A program made the position numbers and the translations under genes. A model generated the notes under the pieces. That model worked only from the letters and a program-made list of their open reading frames with translations. It made no database searches and had not been told where the DNA came from. From Pseudomonas lini (GTDB taxonomy: Bacteria; Pseudomonadota; Gammaproteobacteria; Pseudomonadales; Pseudomonadaceae): 64,000 nt of DNA. This document shows positions 8,242 to 16,976 of the stretch, in pieces (the first letter of the stretch is position 1; each line of letters opens with the position of its first letter). The stretch lies in NCBI RefSeq assembly GCF_001042905.1, contig NZ_JYLB01000002.1, forward strand, positions 248,001 through 312,000, written 5' to 3'.

Positions 8242-9099
8242 ATGGCTGAAATCCTTTCGCTGCATGACGCGATAAAGCAGTTCGTTAACGACGGCGATAC
8301 CGTCGCGCTCGAAGGCTTTACTCACCTGATTCCTACGGCGGCGGGTCACGAAATCATCCGTCAGGGCAAGAAAGATCTGACCCTGGTGCGGATGACGCCT
8401 GACTTGATCTACGACCAGTTGATCGGTGCCGGTTGTGCTCGCAAGCTGATTTTCTCCTGGGGCGGTAACCCGGGCGTGGGTTCGCTGCACCGTCTGCGTG
8501 ACGCGGTCGAAAGGCAGTGGCCGCATGCGCTGGAAATCGAAGAGCACAGCCACGCCGACCTGGCCAATGCCTACGTCGCGGGCGCTTCGGGCTTACCGTT
8601 CGCGGTGCTGCGTGCCTACGCCGGTTCCGACCTGCCGAAGGTCAACCCGCTGATCAAAACCGTCACGTGCCCGTTCACCGGCGAAGTGCTGGCGGCGGTG
8701 CCGTCGGTGCGCCCAGACATCACCGTGATTCACGCGCAGAAAGCCGACCGCAAAGGCAATGTGCTGCTCTGGGGCATTCTCGGCGTGCAGAAAGAAGCGG
8801 CGCTGGCCGCCAAGCGTTGCATCGTCACTGTTGAAGAAATCGTCGACGACCTCAACGCACCGATGAACGCTTGCGTGCTGCCGACCTGGGCCTTGAGCGC
8901 GGTCTGCCATGTACCGGGTGGTGCGCATCCGTCCTACGCTCACGGTTACACCGAGCGTGATAACCGTTTCTACCAGGCTTGGGACCCGATTGCCCGCGAC
9001 CGTGAAACCTTCACCGCGTGGATCAACGAGTACATCCACGGTTGCGCTGACTTCAGTGAGTTCCAGGCCAAGCTGGCCGCTGCTTCGGAGGCCAAGTAA
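8242..9099 (+). CDS. pcaI: 3-oxoadipate CoA-transferase, alpha subunit
   Basis: 285 residues. Transfers CoA from succinyl-CoA to beta-ketoadipate together with PcaJ. Family I CoA-transferase alpha fold: GDTVALEGFTH near the start and the glycine-rich GGNPGVGSLHRLRDA at about residues 74-88. This is the long form of the subunit (as in CatI-type enzymes and P. aeruginosa), not the ~230-residue P. putida PcaI. Its stop overlaps the pcaJ start (TAATG), showing translational coupling. First gene of a pcaIJF-HG run behind a PcaR operator. Confidence 0.93.
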   Translation: MAEILSLHDAIKQFVNDGDTVALEGFTHLIPTAAGHEIIRQGKKDLTLVRMTPDLIYDQLIGAGCARKLIFSWGGNPGVGSLHRLRDAVERQWPHALEIEEHSHADLANAYVAGASGLPFAVLRAYAGSDLPKVNPLIKTVTCPFTGEVLAAVPSVRPDITVIHAQKADRKGNVLLWGILGVQKEAALAAKRCIVTVEEIVDDLNAPMNACVLPTWALSAVCHVPGGAHPSYAHGYTERDNRFYQAWDPIARDRETFTAWINEYIHGCADFSEFQAKLAAASEAK

Positions 9100-9878
9100 T
9101 GACTTACACCACCAATGAAATGATGACCGTCGCCGCCGCCCGCCGTCTGAAAAACGGTTCGGTGTGTTTCGTCGGCATCGGCCTGCCGTCGAAAGCCGCC
9201 AACCTGGCGCGTCTGACTTCCTCGCCAGATGTAGTCCTGATCTATGAATCGGGTCCGATCGGTGCCAAGCCGAGCGTACTGCCGCTGTCGATCGGTGACG
9301 GTGAACTGGCGGAAACCGCCGACACTGTCGTCCCGACCGGTGAGATTTTTCGCTACTGGTTGCAGGGCGGGCGCATCGACGTCGGTTTTCTCGGCGCCGC
9401 GCAAGTCGACCGCTTCGGCAACATCAACACCACGGTGGTGGGTGACTACCATCAGCCGAAAGTTCGCCTGCCGGGTGCCGGTGGCGCGCCGGAGATCGCC
9501 GGTTCCGCCAAGAGCGTGCTGATCATCCTCAAGCAGTCGGCGCGTTCCTTTGTCGACAAACTCGACTTCATCACTTCGGTCGGTCATGGCGAGGGCGGTG
9601 ATTCACGCAAGCGTCTCGGCCTGCCGGGCGCCGGTCCTGTCGGCATTATTACCGACCTGTGCATCATGGAACCTGAAGCGGACACCCATGAATTCGTGGT
9701 CACCGCGCTGCACCCAGGCGTGACCCGCGAGCAAGTGATTGCGGCCACCGGTTGGGCGATTCGTTTTGCCGATCAGGTGGAAAACACCGCCGAGCCAACC
9801 GATGTCGAGCTGACCGCGCTGCGCGATCTGGAAGCCCGCACCGCTGCAGCCCACGGCCAAGCACCCGGAGAAGCCTGA
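9099..9878 (+). CDS. pcaJ: 3-oxoadipate CoA-transferase, beta subunit
   Basis: 259 residues. Beta subunit carrying the catalytic glutamate, most likely the E of YESGPIGAKP (about residue 49), where short forms have a SENG-type motif. Other marks: GIGLPSKAANLAR at the N-terminus and GGAPEIAGSAKS further on. Works with PcaI on beta-ketoadipate. Overlaps pcaI and pcaF by one base at each end (TAATG and TGATG), so I, J and F are translated as a coupled unit. Length matches the CatJ-like long family. Confidence 0.93.
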   Translation: MTYTTNEMMTVAAARRLKNGSVCFVGIGLPSKAANLARLTSSPDVVLIYESGPIGAKPSVLPLSIGDGELAETADTVVPTGEIFRYWLQGGRIDVGFLGAAQVDRFGNINTTVVGDYHQPKVRLPGAGGAPEIAGSAKSVLIILKQSARSFVDKLDFITSVGHGEGGDSRKRLGLPGAGPVGIITDLCIMEPEADTHEFVVTALHPGVTREQVIAATGWAIRFADQVENTAEPTDVELTALRDLEARTAAAHGQAPGEA

Positions 9879-11080
9879 TGCGTGACGTATATATCTGTGA
9901 CGCCATTCGCACCCCCATCGGCCGTTTCGGCGGCGGCCTGTCGGCGGTTCGCGCCGATGATCTGGCCGCCGTGCCGATCAAAGCGCTGATGGCGCGCAAC
10001 CCGTCGGTAGACTGGAACGCGGTAGACGAAGTGTTTCTCGGCTGTGCTAACCAGGCCGGCGAAGACAATCGCAACGTTGCGCGTATGGCGCTGTTGCTGG
10101 CCGGATTGCCGGAAACCATTCCCGGCGTGACCCTCAACCGCCTCTGCGCTTCGGGCATGGATGCCATCGGCACCGCGTTCCGTGCTATCGCCAGCGGTGA
10201 GATGGAGCTGGCGATTGCCGGCGGCGTCGAGTCGATGTCCCGTGCGCCCTTCGTGATGGGCAAGGCCGATGCCGCGTTTTCGCGCAACATGAAACTGGAA
10301 GACACCACCATTGGCTGGCGCTTCATCAACCCATTGATGAAAGCCCAATACGGCGTCGATGCGATGCCGCAGACCGCCGACAACGTGGCCGATGACTACC
10401 AGGTTTCCCGCGCCGATCAGGACGCGTTCGCCCTGCGCAGTCAGCAACGCACGGCGGCCGCGCAAGCCGCAGGATTTTTTGCCGAAGAAATCGTCGAAGT
10501 GCGGATTGCCCACAAGAAGGGTGAAAGCGTCGTTACACAAGACGAGCATCCCCGTGCCGACACGACATTGGAAACCCTGGCCAAACTCAAACCGGTCAAT
10601 GGCCCGGACAAAACCGTTACCGCTGGCAACGCTTCCGGTGTGAACGATGGTGCGGCGGCGCTGATTCTGGCCTCCGGCGACGCGGTGAAGAAACATGGCC
10701 TGACTGCCCGCGCTCGGGTGTTGGGCATGTCGAGTGCCGGGGTCGCACCTAGGGTGATGGGCATCGGCCCGGTGCCAGCGGTGCGCAAATTGACTGAGCG
10801 CCTGGGCCTGGCGGTCAGCGATTTCGATGTGATCGAACTCAACGAAGCCTTCGCCAGCCAGGGCTTGGCCGTGCTGCGTGAACTGGGGTTGGCGGATGAC
10901 GCAGCCCAGGTCAACCCGAACGGTGGCGCCATTGCCTTGGGTCATCCGCTGGGCATGAGCGGTGCACGCTTGGTACTGACCGCGCTGCATCAACTGGAAA
11001 AGACCGGTGGCAAGAAAGGTCTGGCGACCATGTGCGTCGGTGTCGGCCAGGGTCTGGCCTTGGCGATCGAACGCGTCTGA
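9878..11080 (+). CDS. pcaF: Beta-ketoadipyl-CoA thiolase
   Basis: 400 residues, cytosolic thiolase that splits beta-ketoadipyl-CoA into succinyl-CoA and acetyl-CoA, the last step of the pathway. Active-site Cys in NRLCASGMDA (about residue 90), a conserved histidine in GHPLGMSGAR (about residue 356), and a second cysteine in the CVGVGQG motif near residue 386. ATG overlaps the pcaJ stop by one base. A longer reading from 9752 would run through pcaJ and is rejected. Full length for the family. Confidence 0.95.
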   Translation: MRDVYICDAIRTPIGRFGGGLSAVRADDLAAVPIKALMARNPSVDWNAVDEVFLGCANQAGEDNRNVARMALLLAGLPETIPGVTLNRLCASGMDAIGTAFRAIASGEMELAIAGGVESMSRAPFVMGKADAAFSRNMKLEDTTIGWRFINPLMKAQYGVDAMPQTADNVADDYQVSRADQDAFALRSQQRTAAAQAAGFFAEEIVEVRIAHKKGESVVTQDEHPRADTTLETLAKLKPVNGPDKTVTAGNASGVNDGAAALILASGDAVKKHGLTARARVLGMSSAGVAPRVMGIGPVPAVRKLTERLGLAVSDFDVIELNEAFASQGLAVLRELGLADDAAQVNPNGGAIALGHPLGMSGARLVLTALHQLEKTGGKKGLATMCVGVGQGLALAIERV

Positions 11081-11117
11081 CGCGTAGCAGTGACTAATAA
11101 GAACTGAGGAATGCTTC

Positions 11118-11822
11118 ATGACTGACAAGCCTGGTTACCGCCGCCCGCAAGAGGGCACCCAGCCGGAGTACCTGCACCCGGCCTATCAATCCACCAACCT
11201 TCGCTCGCCGTCCAAGCCGTTGGTGTTTTTGCCTCATTCGCTGTCGGAAATCACCGGGCCGACCATTGGCGCCGATCGCATCGAGGAGCAGGACAACGAC
11301 CTGACGGCGCAGCATCAGGGGGAGCCACTGGGTGAACGGATCATCATCCACGGCCGTGTGCTGGATGAAAACGGTCTGCCGGTGCCGGGGATTCTGGTGG
11401 AGATCTGGCAGGCCAACGCCGCCGGTCGCTACAACCATCCGCGCGACCTGCACGACGCGCCGCTGGACCCGAACTTCACCGGCACCGGTCGCACCGTGAC
11501 CGACGCCGATGGCTGGTATCAGTTTCAGACCATCAAGCCCGGCGCCTATCCGTGGGGCAACCACCACAATGCCTGGCGCCCGGCGCACATCCATTTCTCA
11601 CTGTTCGGGCCGAGTATTCTTACGCGTCTGGTGACCCAGATGTATTTCCCGGGCGACCCGTTGCTGGCCTACGACCCGATCTACAACTGCGTGCCCGATA
11701 CCAGCGCCAAAGAGCGCCTGATCGCCAGTTTCGACCTGGAAAAAACTATCCCTTCCTACGCCCTCGGTTATCGCTGGGACATCGTTTTGCGCGGCCGCGA
11801 CGCCACGCCGATGGAGAAATAA
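11118..11822 (+). CDS. pcaH: Protocatechuate 3,4-dioxygenase, beta subunit
   Basis: 234 residues. Non-haem Fe(III) intradiol dioxygenase subunit that carries the iron; with PcaG it opens protocatechuate to 3-carboxy-cis,cis-muconate. The intradiol signature is present: VLDENGLPVPGILVEIWQAN, Tyr of GRYNHPRD, and the iron-ligand cluster YPWGNHHNAWRPAHIHFSLFG with a tyrosine and two histidines. It starts 37 bases after pcaF with a GAGGAATG ribosome site, so it probably shares the pcaIJF transcript. In P. putida pcaHG is encoded apart from the other pca genes, so this linkage is worth noting. Confidence 0.95.
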   Translation: MTDKPGYRRPQEGTQPEYLHPAYQSTNLRSPSKPLVFLPHSLSEITGPTIGADRIEEQDNDLTAQHQGEPLGERIIIHGRVLDENGLPVPGILVEIWQANAAGRYNHPRDLHDAPLDPNFTGTGRTVTDADGWYQFQTIKPGAYPWGNHHNAWRPAHIHFSLFGPSILTRLVTQMYFPGDPLLAYDPIYNCVPDTSAKERLIASFDLEKTIPSYALGYRWDIVLRGRDATPMEK

Positions 11823-11823
11823 G

Positions 11824-12390
11824 ATGACGCTGAACGCGACCACGTCCCACACCGTCGGGCCGTATTACCACATCGGCCTGACTTGGCTGAACCGCGAAGA
11901 CCTGACCGTTGCACAGACCCTCGGCGAGCGCGTGGCGATCACCGGGCAAGTTGTCGATGGCAATGGCGACTTCGTCAATGACGCCATGCTCGAAGTGTGG
12001 CAGGCCAACGCTGCCGGCAAGTACGACCACCCCGAAGACGATCAAGACAAACCCCTGGACCCGAACTTCGAAGGTTTTGGCCGGGTGCCGGTGGATGCAG
12101 AAGGGCGTTTTCGATTTACCACGATCAAGCCGGGCACAGTGGAAGGCTTGAAAGGCACGACCCAGGCGCCGCATTTGGTGGTGCTGGTGTTTGCTCGCGG
12201 GTTGGTGAAGCACTTGTTGACTCGGATTTATTTCGACGGCGACCCGGCTAACGTGGCGGATCCGCTGCTGGAATGCGTGCCTGCTGAACGCCGTAGTACC
12301 TTGCTGGCGAAGCAGGATACTTCGGGTGTATATCAGTGGAACGTGATTCTGCAGGGAACGGATGCGGAGACTGTGTTTTTTGATTATTGA
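11824..12390 (+). CDS. pcaG: Protocatechuate 3,4-dioxygenase, alpha subunit
   Basis: 188 residues, the structural partner of PcaH. It shares the intradiol fold (EVWQANAAGKYDHPEDD, FEGFGRVPVDAEGRF) but lacks the HHNAWRPAHIH iron site, as expected for the alpha chain. It begins one base after the pcaH stop. A REPIN follows the gene. Function assured by the pairing with PcaH. Confidence 0.95.
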   Translation: MTLNATTSHTVGPYYHIGLTWLNREDLTVAQTLGERVAITGQVVDGNGDFVNDAMLEVWQANAAGKYDHPEDDQDKPLDPNFEGFGRVPVDAEGRFRFTTIKPGTVEGLKGTTQAPHLVVLVFARGLVKHLLTRIYFDGDPANVADPLLECVPAERRSTLLAKQDTSGVYQWNVILQGTDAETVFFDY

Positions 12391-12406
12391 GTGAAAGCCG
12401 CAAACC

Positions 12407-12497
12407 TGTGGGAGCGTGGCTTGCCCGCGATAGCGTTGGGTCAGTCAACATTAATGTTGGATGTGACTCAGTCATCGCGGGCAAGCCCGCTCCCACA
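12407..12497. repeat. REPIN, family A
   Basis: Paired inverted REP arms between pcaG and pcaB. The left arm has GAGCGTGGC in place of GAGCGGGC, a small divergence. Confidence 0.88.
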
Positions 12498-12634
12498 GGG
12501 ATAGCATGGAACGGGATATTGCAACGCGTGTCTGGACTCGAAATGTTCACTGATACGTGTCGACAAAGTATTTGCACCACGACCGTTGATCTTTACGCGA
12601 GGGCCTGACCGGCCCTCGCCTGCAAGGACTGTTT

Positions 12635-13999
12635 ATGAACCAGCGACCGGGCAATCAATTGTTCGATGCCTACTTCACTGCACGCGACATGCGTGAGGTG
12701 TTCTGCGATCAGGGCCGGGTTCAGGCCATGCTTGATTTCGAAGCGGCACTGGCCCGGGCCGAGGCACGGGTTGGCCTGATTCCGCAGACGGCTGTTGCGT
12801 CTATCGAAGCGGCATGTCGGGCCGAGCATTACGACTTCGCCGCGCTTGGTGAGGCCATTGCCACGGCAGGGAATTCGGCGATTCCGCTGGTCAAGGCGTT
12901 GGGCAAGCAGATCGCCAAGAGCAATGCCGAAGCCGAGCGTTACGTGCATCTGGGCGCGACCAGCCAGGATGCAATGGACACCGGCCTGGTGCTGCAACTG
13001 CGCCGCGCGCTGGAATTGATCGAAGCTGATCTGATGCAGCTGGGGGAAACCCTCGCTACCCAGGCCTGGCGTTACGTCGCCACGCCGTTGGCCGGGCGCA
13101 CCTGGTTGCAACACGCGACGCCCGTCACCCTCGGCATGAAGATCGCCGGTTGGTTGGGGGCGGTGACGCGCAGCCGTCAGCGTCTGCTGGAACTCAAACC
13201 GCGCCTGCTGGTGCTGCAATTCGGTGGCGCATCCGGCACCCTCGCGGCCCTCGGCGAACAGGCGATGCCGATTGCCGAAGCCTTGGCCGTAGAACTGCAA
13301 CTGACCTTGCCGGATCAACCCTGGCACACCCAGCGTGATCGTCTGGTGGAGTTCGGCGCGGTGCTTGGATTGATCGCCGGCAGCCTCGGCAAACTCGGCC
13401 GCGATATCAGCCTGTTGATGCAGACCGAGGCCGGCGAAGTGTTCGAGCCGTCGGCGCCGGGCAAGGGCGGTTCCTCGACCATGCCGCACAAACGCAACCC
13501 GGTGGGCGCAGCGGTGCTGATCGGCGCGGCGACGCGAGTGCCGGGTTTGCTCTCGACCTTGTTCAGTGCGATGCCGCAGGAGCACGAACGCAGCCTGGGC
13601 CTGTGGCATGCCGAATGGGAAACCCTGCCGGAGATCTGCTGTTTGGTGTCAGGCAGTTTGCAGCAAGCGCTGTTGGTGGCCGACGGACTGGAAGTGGATG
13701 CCGACCGAATGACGCGCAACCTCGACCTGACCCAGGGCCTGGTGCTGGCCGAAGCCGTGAGCATCGTGCTGGCGCAACGGGTCGGTCGCGACACCGCGCA
13801 CCATCTGCTGGAGCAATGCTGCAAGCGCGCAGTGGCTGAGCAACGACATCTGCGCGCGGTACTCGGCGACGAGCCGCAAGTGACCGCCGAGCTGTCGGAT
13901 GCTGAGCTCGATCGTCTGCTGGACCCCGCCCATTACCTCGGTCAGGCCCATACCTGGGTCGAGCGAGCGGTGGCTGAACATTTTGCGTTGACCTCTTGA
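12635..13999 (+). CDS. pcaB: 3-carboxy-cis,cis-muconate cycloisomerase
   Basis: 454 residues, fumarase/aspartase superfamily. Converts 3-carboxy-cis,cis-muconate to 4-carboxymuconolactone in the cytosol. The superfamily signature GGSSTMPHKRNP lies at about residues 278-289, and the first helical region has HLGATSQDAMDT. An AAGGA ribosome site precedes the ATG. The stop runs into the pcaD ribosome site, linking B, D and C. No separate PcaR site was found before it, so it may be read from the upstream pca transcript or from a promoter I cannot see. Confidence 0.95.
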   Translation: MNQRPGNQLFDAYFTARDMREVFCDQGRVQAMLDFEAALARAEARVGLIPQTAVASIEAACRAEHYDFAALGEAIATAGNSAIPLVKALGKQIAKSNAEAERYVHLGATSQDAMDTGLVLQLRRALELIEADLMQLGETLATQAWRYVATPLAGRTWLQHATPVTLGMKIAGWLGAVTRSRQRLLELKPRLLVLQFGGASGTLAALGEQAMPIAEALAVELQLTLPDQPWHTQRDRLVEFGAVLGLIAGSLGKLGRDISLLMQTEAGEVFEPSAPGKGGSSTMPHKRNPVGAAVLIGAATRVPGLLSTLFSAMPQEHERSLGLWHAEWETLPEICCLVSGSLQQALLVADGLEVDADRMTRNLDLTQGLVLAEAVSIVLAQRVGRDTAHHLLEQCCKRAVAEQRHLRAVLGDEPQVTAELSDAELDRLLDPAHYLGQAHTWVERAVAEHFALTS

Positions 14000-14010
14000 A
14001 GGAGACTGCT

Positions 14011-14817
14011 GTGGCATTCGTACAACTCGCCGAGGGCGAACTGCACTACCAAATTCAAGGGCCGCAACTCGATGGCCCTATCGAGGCGCCGGTGCTGGTG
14101 CTGTCCAACTCACTGGGTACCGACCTGCACATGTGGGACGCGCAGATCCCGGCGTTCACCGAGCATTTTCGCGTGCTGCGTTTCGACACCCGTGGTCACG
14201 GCCAGTCGTTGGTGACGCCGGGGCCGTACAGCATCGAGCAACTGGGCCGTGACGTGCTGGCGCTGCTGGATGCCTTGCACATCGAACGCGCGCATTTCTG
14301 TGGTCTGTCCATGGGCGGGTTGATCGGTCAGTGGCTGGGGATCAATGCCGGTCAGCGTTTGAATAAACTGATCGTATGCAACACCGCGGCGAAAATCGGC
14401 GATCCGTCGGTGTGGAATCCACGGATCGAAACTGTGCTGCGTGACGGCACAGAGGCAATGGTTGCCCTGCGCGATGCGTCGATAGCGCGCTGGTTTACCG
14501 CAGATTTTTCCGAGGCTAATCCGGAAGTGGTGAAGCGGATCACCGACATGCTCGCGGCGACTTCGCCTGAAGGTTACGCGGCCAATTGCGCGGCGGTGCG
14601 TGACGCCGATTTCCGCGATCAGTTGTCCTCGATTCAGGTGCCGCTGCTGGTGATCGCCGGCACCGAGGACGCGGTGACGCCGCCGTCCGGCGGGCATTTC
14701 ATTCAGGAGCAAGTGCGTGGCGCCGAGTACGCCGAGTTCTACGCCGCGCACCTGTCCAACGTCCAGGCCGGCGCTGCGTTCAGCGACCGGATACTGGCGT
14801 TTTTGTCAGCTCATTGA
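14011..14817 (+). CDS. pcaD: 3-oxoadipate enol-lactone hydrolase
   Basis: 268 residues from a GTG start with AAGGAG about 6 bases upstream; this is better than an in-frame TTG at 13996, which sits inside the ribosome site. Alpha/beta hydrolase that opens the enol-lactone to beta-ketoadipate. Nucleophile serine in CGLSMGGLIGQ (about residue 102), oxyanion region VLSNSLGTDLHMWD, acid in AGTEDAVTPP, and a C-terminal histidine in AAHLSNVQ. Ten bases separate it from pcaC. Confidence 0.94.
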   Translation: MAFVQLAEGELHYQIQGPQLDGPIEAPVLVLSNSLGTDLHMWDAQIPAFTEHFRVLRFDTRGHGQSLVTPGPYSIEQLGRDVLALLDALHIERAHFCGLSMGGLIGQWLGINAGQRLNKLIVCNTAAKIGDPSVWNPRIETVLRDGTEAMVALRDASIARWFTADFSEANPEVVKRITDMLAATSPEGYAANCAAVRDADFRDQLSSIQVPLLVIAGTEDAVTPPSGGHFIQEQVRGAEYAEFYAAHLSNVQAGAAFSDRILAFLSAH

Positions 14818-14827
14818 GGGGGTTGTT

Positions 14828-15220
14828 GTGGACGAGAAACAACGTTACGACGAGGGCCTGAACGTCCGTCGTGCGGTACTTGGCGACGCCCATGTCGACC
14901 GCAGCCTGAACGCGCTGACCGAGTTCAACTCGGAGTTCCAGGAGATGATCACCCGCCACGCCTGGGGCGACATCTGGACCCGCCCGGGCTTGCCGCGCCA
15001 TACCCGCAGCCTGATCACCATCGCCATGCTGATCGGCATGAACCGCAACGAAGAACTCAAACTGCACCTGCGCGCCGCCGCCAACAACGGCGTGACCCGT
15101 GGCGAGATCAAGGAAGTGATCATGCAGAGCGCGATCTACTGCGGCATCCCTGCGGCCAACGCGACGTTCCATCTGGCTGAATCGGTGTGGGATGAGTTGG
15201 GGGTTGAATCGCGGGAATAA
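14828..15220 (+). CDS. pcaC: 4-carboxymuconolactone decarboxylase
   Basis: 130 residues from GTG 14828 (DEKQRYDEGLNVRRAVLGDAHVD). Decarboxylates 4-carboxymuconolactone to the enol-lactone used by PcaD. Typical CMD-family length and motifs: TRHAWGDIWTRPGLPRHTRS, GVTRGEIKEVIMQSAIYCGIPAAN. A longer reading upstream would overlap pcaD out of frame. Last gene of the pcaBDC run; a REPIN follows. Confidence 0.95.
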   Translation: MDEKQRYDEGLNVRRAVLGDAHVDRSLNALTEFNSEFQEMITRHAWGDIWTRPGLPRHTRSLITIAMLIGMNRNEELKLHLRAAANNGVTRGEIKEVIMQSAIYCGIPAANATFHLAESVWDELGVESRE

Positions 15221-15238
15221 CTGTCCACCACAACCCCT

Positions 15239-15328
15239 TGTGGGAGCGGGCTTGCTCGCGAAAGCGGTTTAACATTCAGCATTGATGCAAGCTGAGACAC
15301 CGCTTTCGCGAGCAAGCCCGCTCCCACA
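15239..15328. repeat. REPIN, family A
   Basis: Paired inverted REP arms between the convergent pcaC and porin genes. Confidence 0.9.
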
Positions 15329-15340
15329 TTTGGTCTGTGT

Positions 15341-16597
15341 TTACAGCAGGCTGATCGGATAGCTGATGATCAAACGGTTCTCGTCGAACTCGTTGTTGCT
15401 GAAGTCGCGGCGGATGGTTGAGTTGCGCCATTTGACGTTGAGGTCTTTGAGCGTGCCGCTCTGCACGGTGTAGCCCAGTTCGCTTTCGCGGCCCCATTCC
15501 TTGCCGTCGCTGGTGGTTGCGGTGTGTACGTTGTCGCCGCTGATGTAGCGGTTCATCAGGCTCAGGCCTGGTACGCCAAGGGCGGCGAAGTTGTAGTCGT
15601 GGCGCAGTTGCCAGGATTTTTCCTTCGCGTTGTCATAGCTGGCGTTGTAGCTGTCATTGGCCAGGGTGCCGCCGCTGGTGCCGTTGACCCGCATCCAGGC
15701 GCTTCTGCCTGTGAGTTTTTGCAGGCCGACGTAGAAGGTGTTGCCGCCATATTTGGCCGAGAACAGGCCCGACCAGGTCTTGTTGTCCAGTTCACCAGCC
15801 CGGGCGCTGCCGTCATCCTTGCCGTAGAAGAACCCCAAATTGGCGCCGAATGTCCAGTCGCCCAGCGGTTGGGTGTGGATCAAGTTGACGTATTGCTGGC
15901 TGTAGATGTCCTTGAGTTCAGCGTTCCACAGGCCGATCTGAGTGCGCTTGCCGTTGAAGGCGTATTCACCGCCCTGGAAGTTGAAGCGGTCTGAGGTAAA
16001 CGCCGTTTTGCCGGTCATCGACATGTCATTCATGCTGCTGTCATCGCGCGGGCTGTTGGCGCGGAACTGGCCGCCGTAGAGCGTCAGGCCGTTGATTTCC
16101 TTTGAGGTGATCTGGCCGCCACGGAAGGTTTGCGGCAACGAGCGACCGTCGTCCGAACGCAGGATCGGCAGCACCGGCATCCATTCACCGACCTTCACTT
16201 CGGTCTGGGACAGTTTCGCCTTGAACGCCACATTGGTGCGACCGAAGTTATCCGCCGGGCGACCATCGTGATCCAGCGGCAACAACTGCGTACCCCCGGT
16301 GCCTTTGCCGCCGTCGAGCTTGACCGAATACAACCCCAGCACGTCCATGCCGAACCCGACGGTGCCCTGGGTGAACCCGGACTTGGCGTCGAGGATGAAA
16401 CTTTGCGTCCACTCTTCAGCCTTGCCCTGGGTCTTGGTCGGGTTGGTGAAGTTACGGTTGATGTAGAAGTTGCGCAGGTTCAGGTTGACCTTGGCACCTT
16501 CGACAAAACCGACTTCCTCGGCCATGGCGGGCAGGGCCGCACCGGCCAGTGCGATGGCGATCAGGCTGGGTAAGAAATACTGCGTGGAAGGCGTCAT
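15341..16597 (-). CDS. OprD-family outer membrane porin, probable PcaP
   Basis: 418 residues. A signal peptide (MTPSTQYFLPSLIAIALAGAALPAMA) with cleavage after AMA precedes an OprD-type beta-barrel: VNLNLRNFYINRNF near the N-terminus, GFGMDVLGLY, and LSLMNRYISGDN near the C-terminus. Such porins admit small carboxylates; the aromatic-acid members (PcaP, VanP, OpdK) sit by catabolic genes as here. A PcaR-type site identical to the one before pcaR lies 213-227 bases upstream, which supports protocatechuate or 4-hydroxybenzoate as substrate. Substrate is inferred from context. Confidence 0.88.
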   Translation of the reverse strand: MTPSTQYFLPSLIAIALAGAALPAMAEEVGFVEGAKVNLNLRNFYINRNFTNPTKTQGKAEEWTQSFILDAKSGFTQGTVGFGMDVLGLYSVKLDGGKGTGGTQLLPLDHDGRPADNFGRTNVAFKAKLSQTEVKVGEWMPVLPILRSDDGRSLPQTFRGGQITSKEINGLTLYGGQFRANSPRDDSSMNDMSMTGKTAFTSDRFNFQGGEYAFNGKRTQIGLWNAELKDIYSQQYVNLIHTQPLGDWTFGANLGFFYGKDDGSARAGELDNKTWSGLFSAKYGGNTFYVGLQKLTGRSAWMRVNGTSGGTLANDSYNASYDNAKEKSWQLRHDYNFAALGVPGLSLMNRYISGDNVHTATTSDGKEWGRESELGYTVQSGTLKDLNVKWRNSTIRRDFSNNEFDENRLIISYPISLL

Positions 16598-16809
16598 GGG
16601 CTCGGGTCTCTCTAATTCCTGGAGGTGAAACAGGGCGATGCCGCAACGTTCGGGTTGCAGACAAAAGATTCGAATTCAGAAAAGCGGGGCGAAGTCAGCC
16701 GGGCAGGGCAGGGCGCGGGGGCATGGTGTTGAACCTGTTGTTATTGGTTTTGTATGACAGATGGTGAGGTAAACGGACTAAATGGTTCAATCGGGGGAGG
16801 ACGGGTTCT

Positions 16810-16824
16810 GGGCGATTATCGAAC
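16810..16824 (-). promoter_or_regulatory. PcaR-type operator upstream of the porin
   Basis: On the minus strand this reads GTTCGATAATCGCCC, the same 15 bases as the site before pcaR (5560-5574). It faces the porin gene and no other gene of the region starts near it. The 213-base distance implies a long leader. Confidence 0.7.
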
Positions 16825-16830
16825 AGCAAA

Positions 16831-16916
16831 AGATCAAAAGATCGCAGCCTTCGGCAGCTCCTACATGGAATCGCGTACCTGCGTAGGAGCTGCCGAAGGC
16901 TGCGATCTTTTGATCT
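16831..16916. repeat. Paired repeat, family B
   Basis: Inverted arms (AGATCGCAGCCTTCGGCAGC type and its complement) enclosing about 20 bases; forms a very stable hairpin. Confidence 0.9.
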
Positions 16917-16935
16917 GGCTTTTCCCGCAGCCAAC

Positions 16936-16960
16936 AAAAAGCCCACCAATCGGTGGGCTT
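16936..16960 (-). terminator. Terminator of the emhABC operon
   Basis: AAGCCCACC / GGTGGGCTT with a 4-base loop; on the minus strand it is followed by a T run. It lies 17 bases past the emhC stop. Confidence 0.85.
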
Positions 16961-16976
16961 CGTGTTTACCGCGCTA

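Larger units (their letters stand above)
16598..16976. other. Intergenic region between porin and efflux operon
   Basis: Holds a PcaR site, a family-B repeat pair and the terminator of the efflux operon, all listed separately. The rest (16598-16809) is the leader and promoter zone of the porin; no gene is seen. Confidence 0.6.

Noticed and set aside
9773..11128. 451-residue minus strand frame over pcaF
   Set aside because: Shadow of a full-length thiolase.
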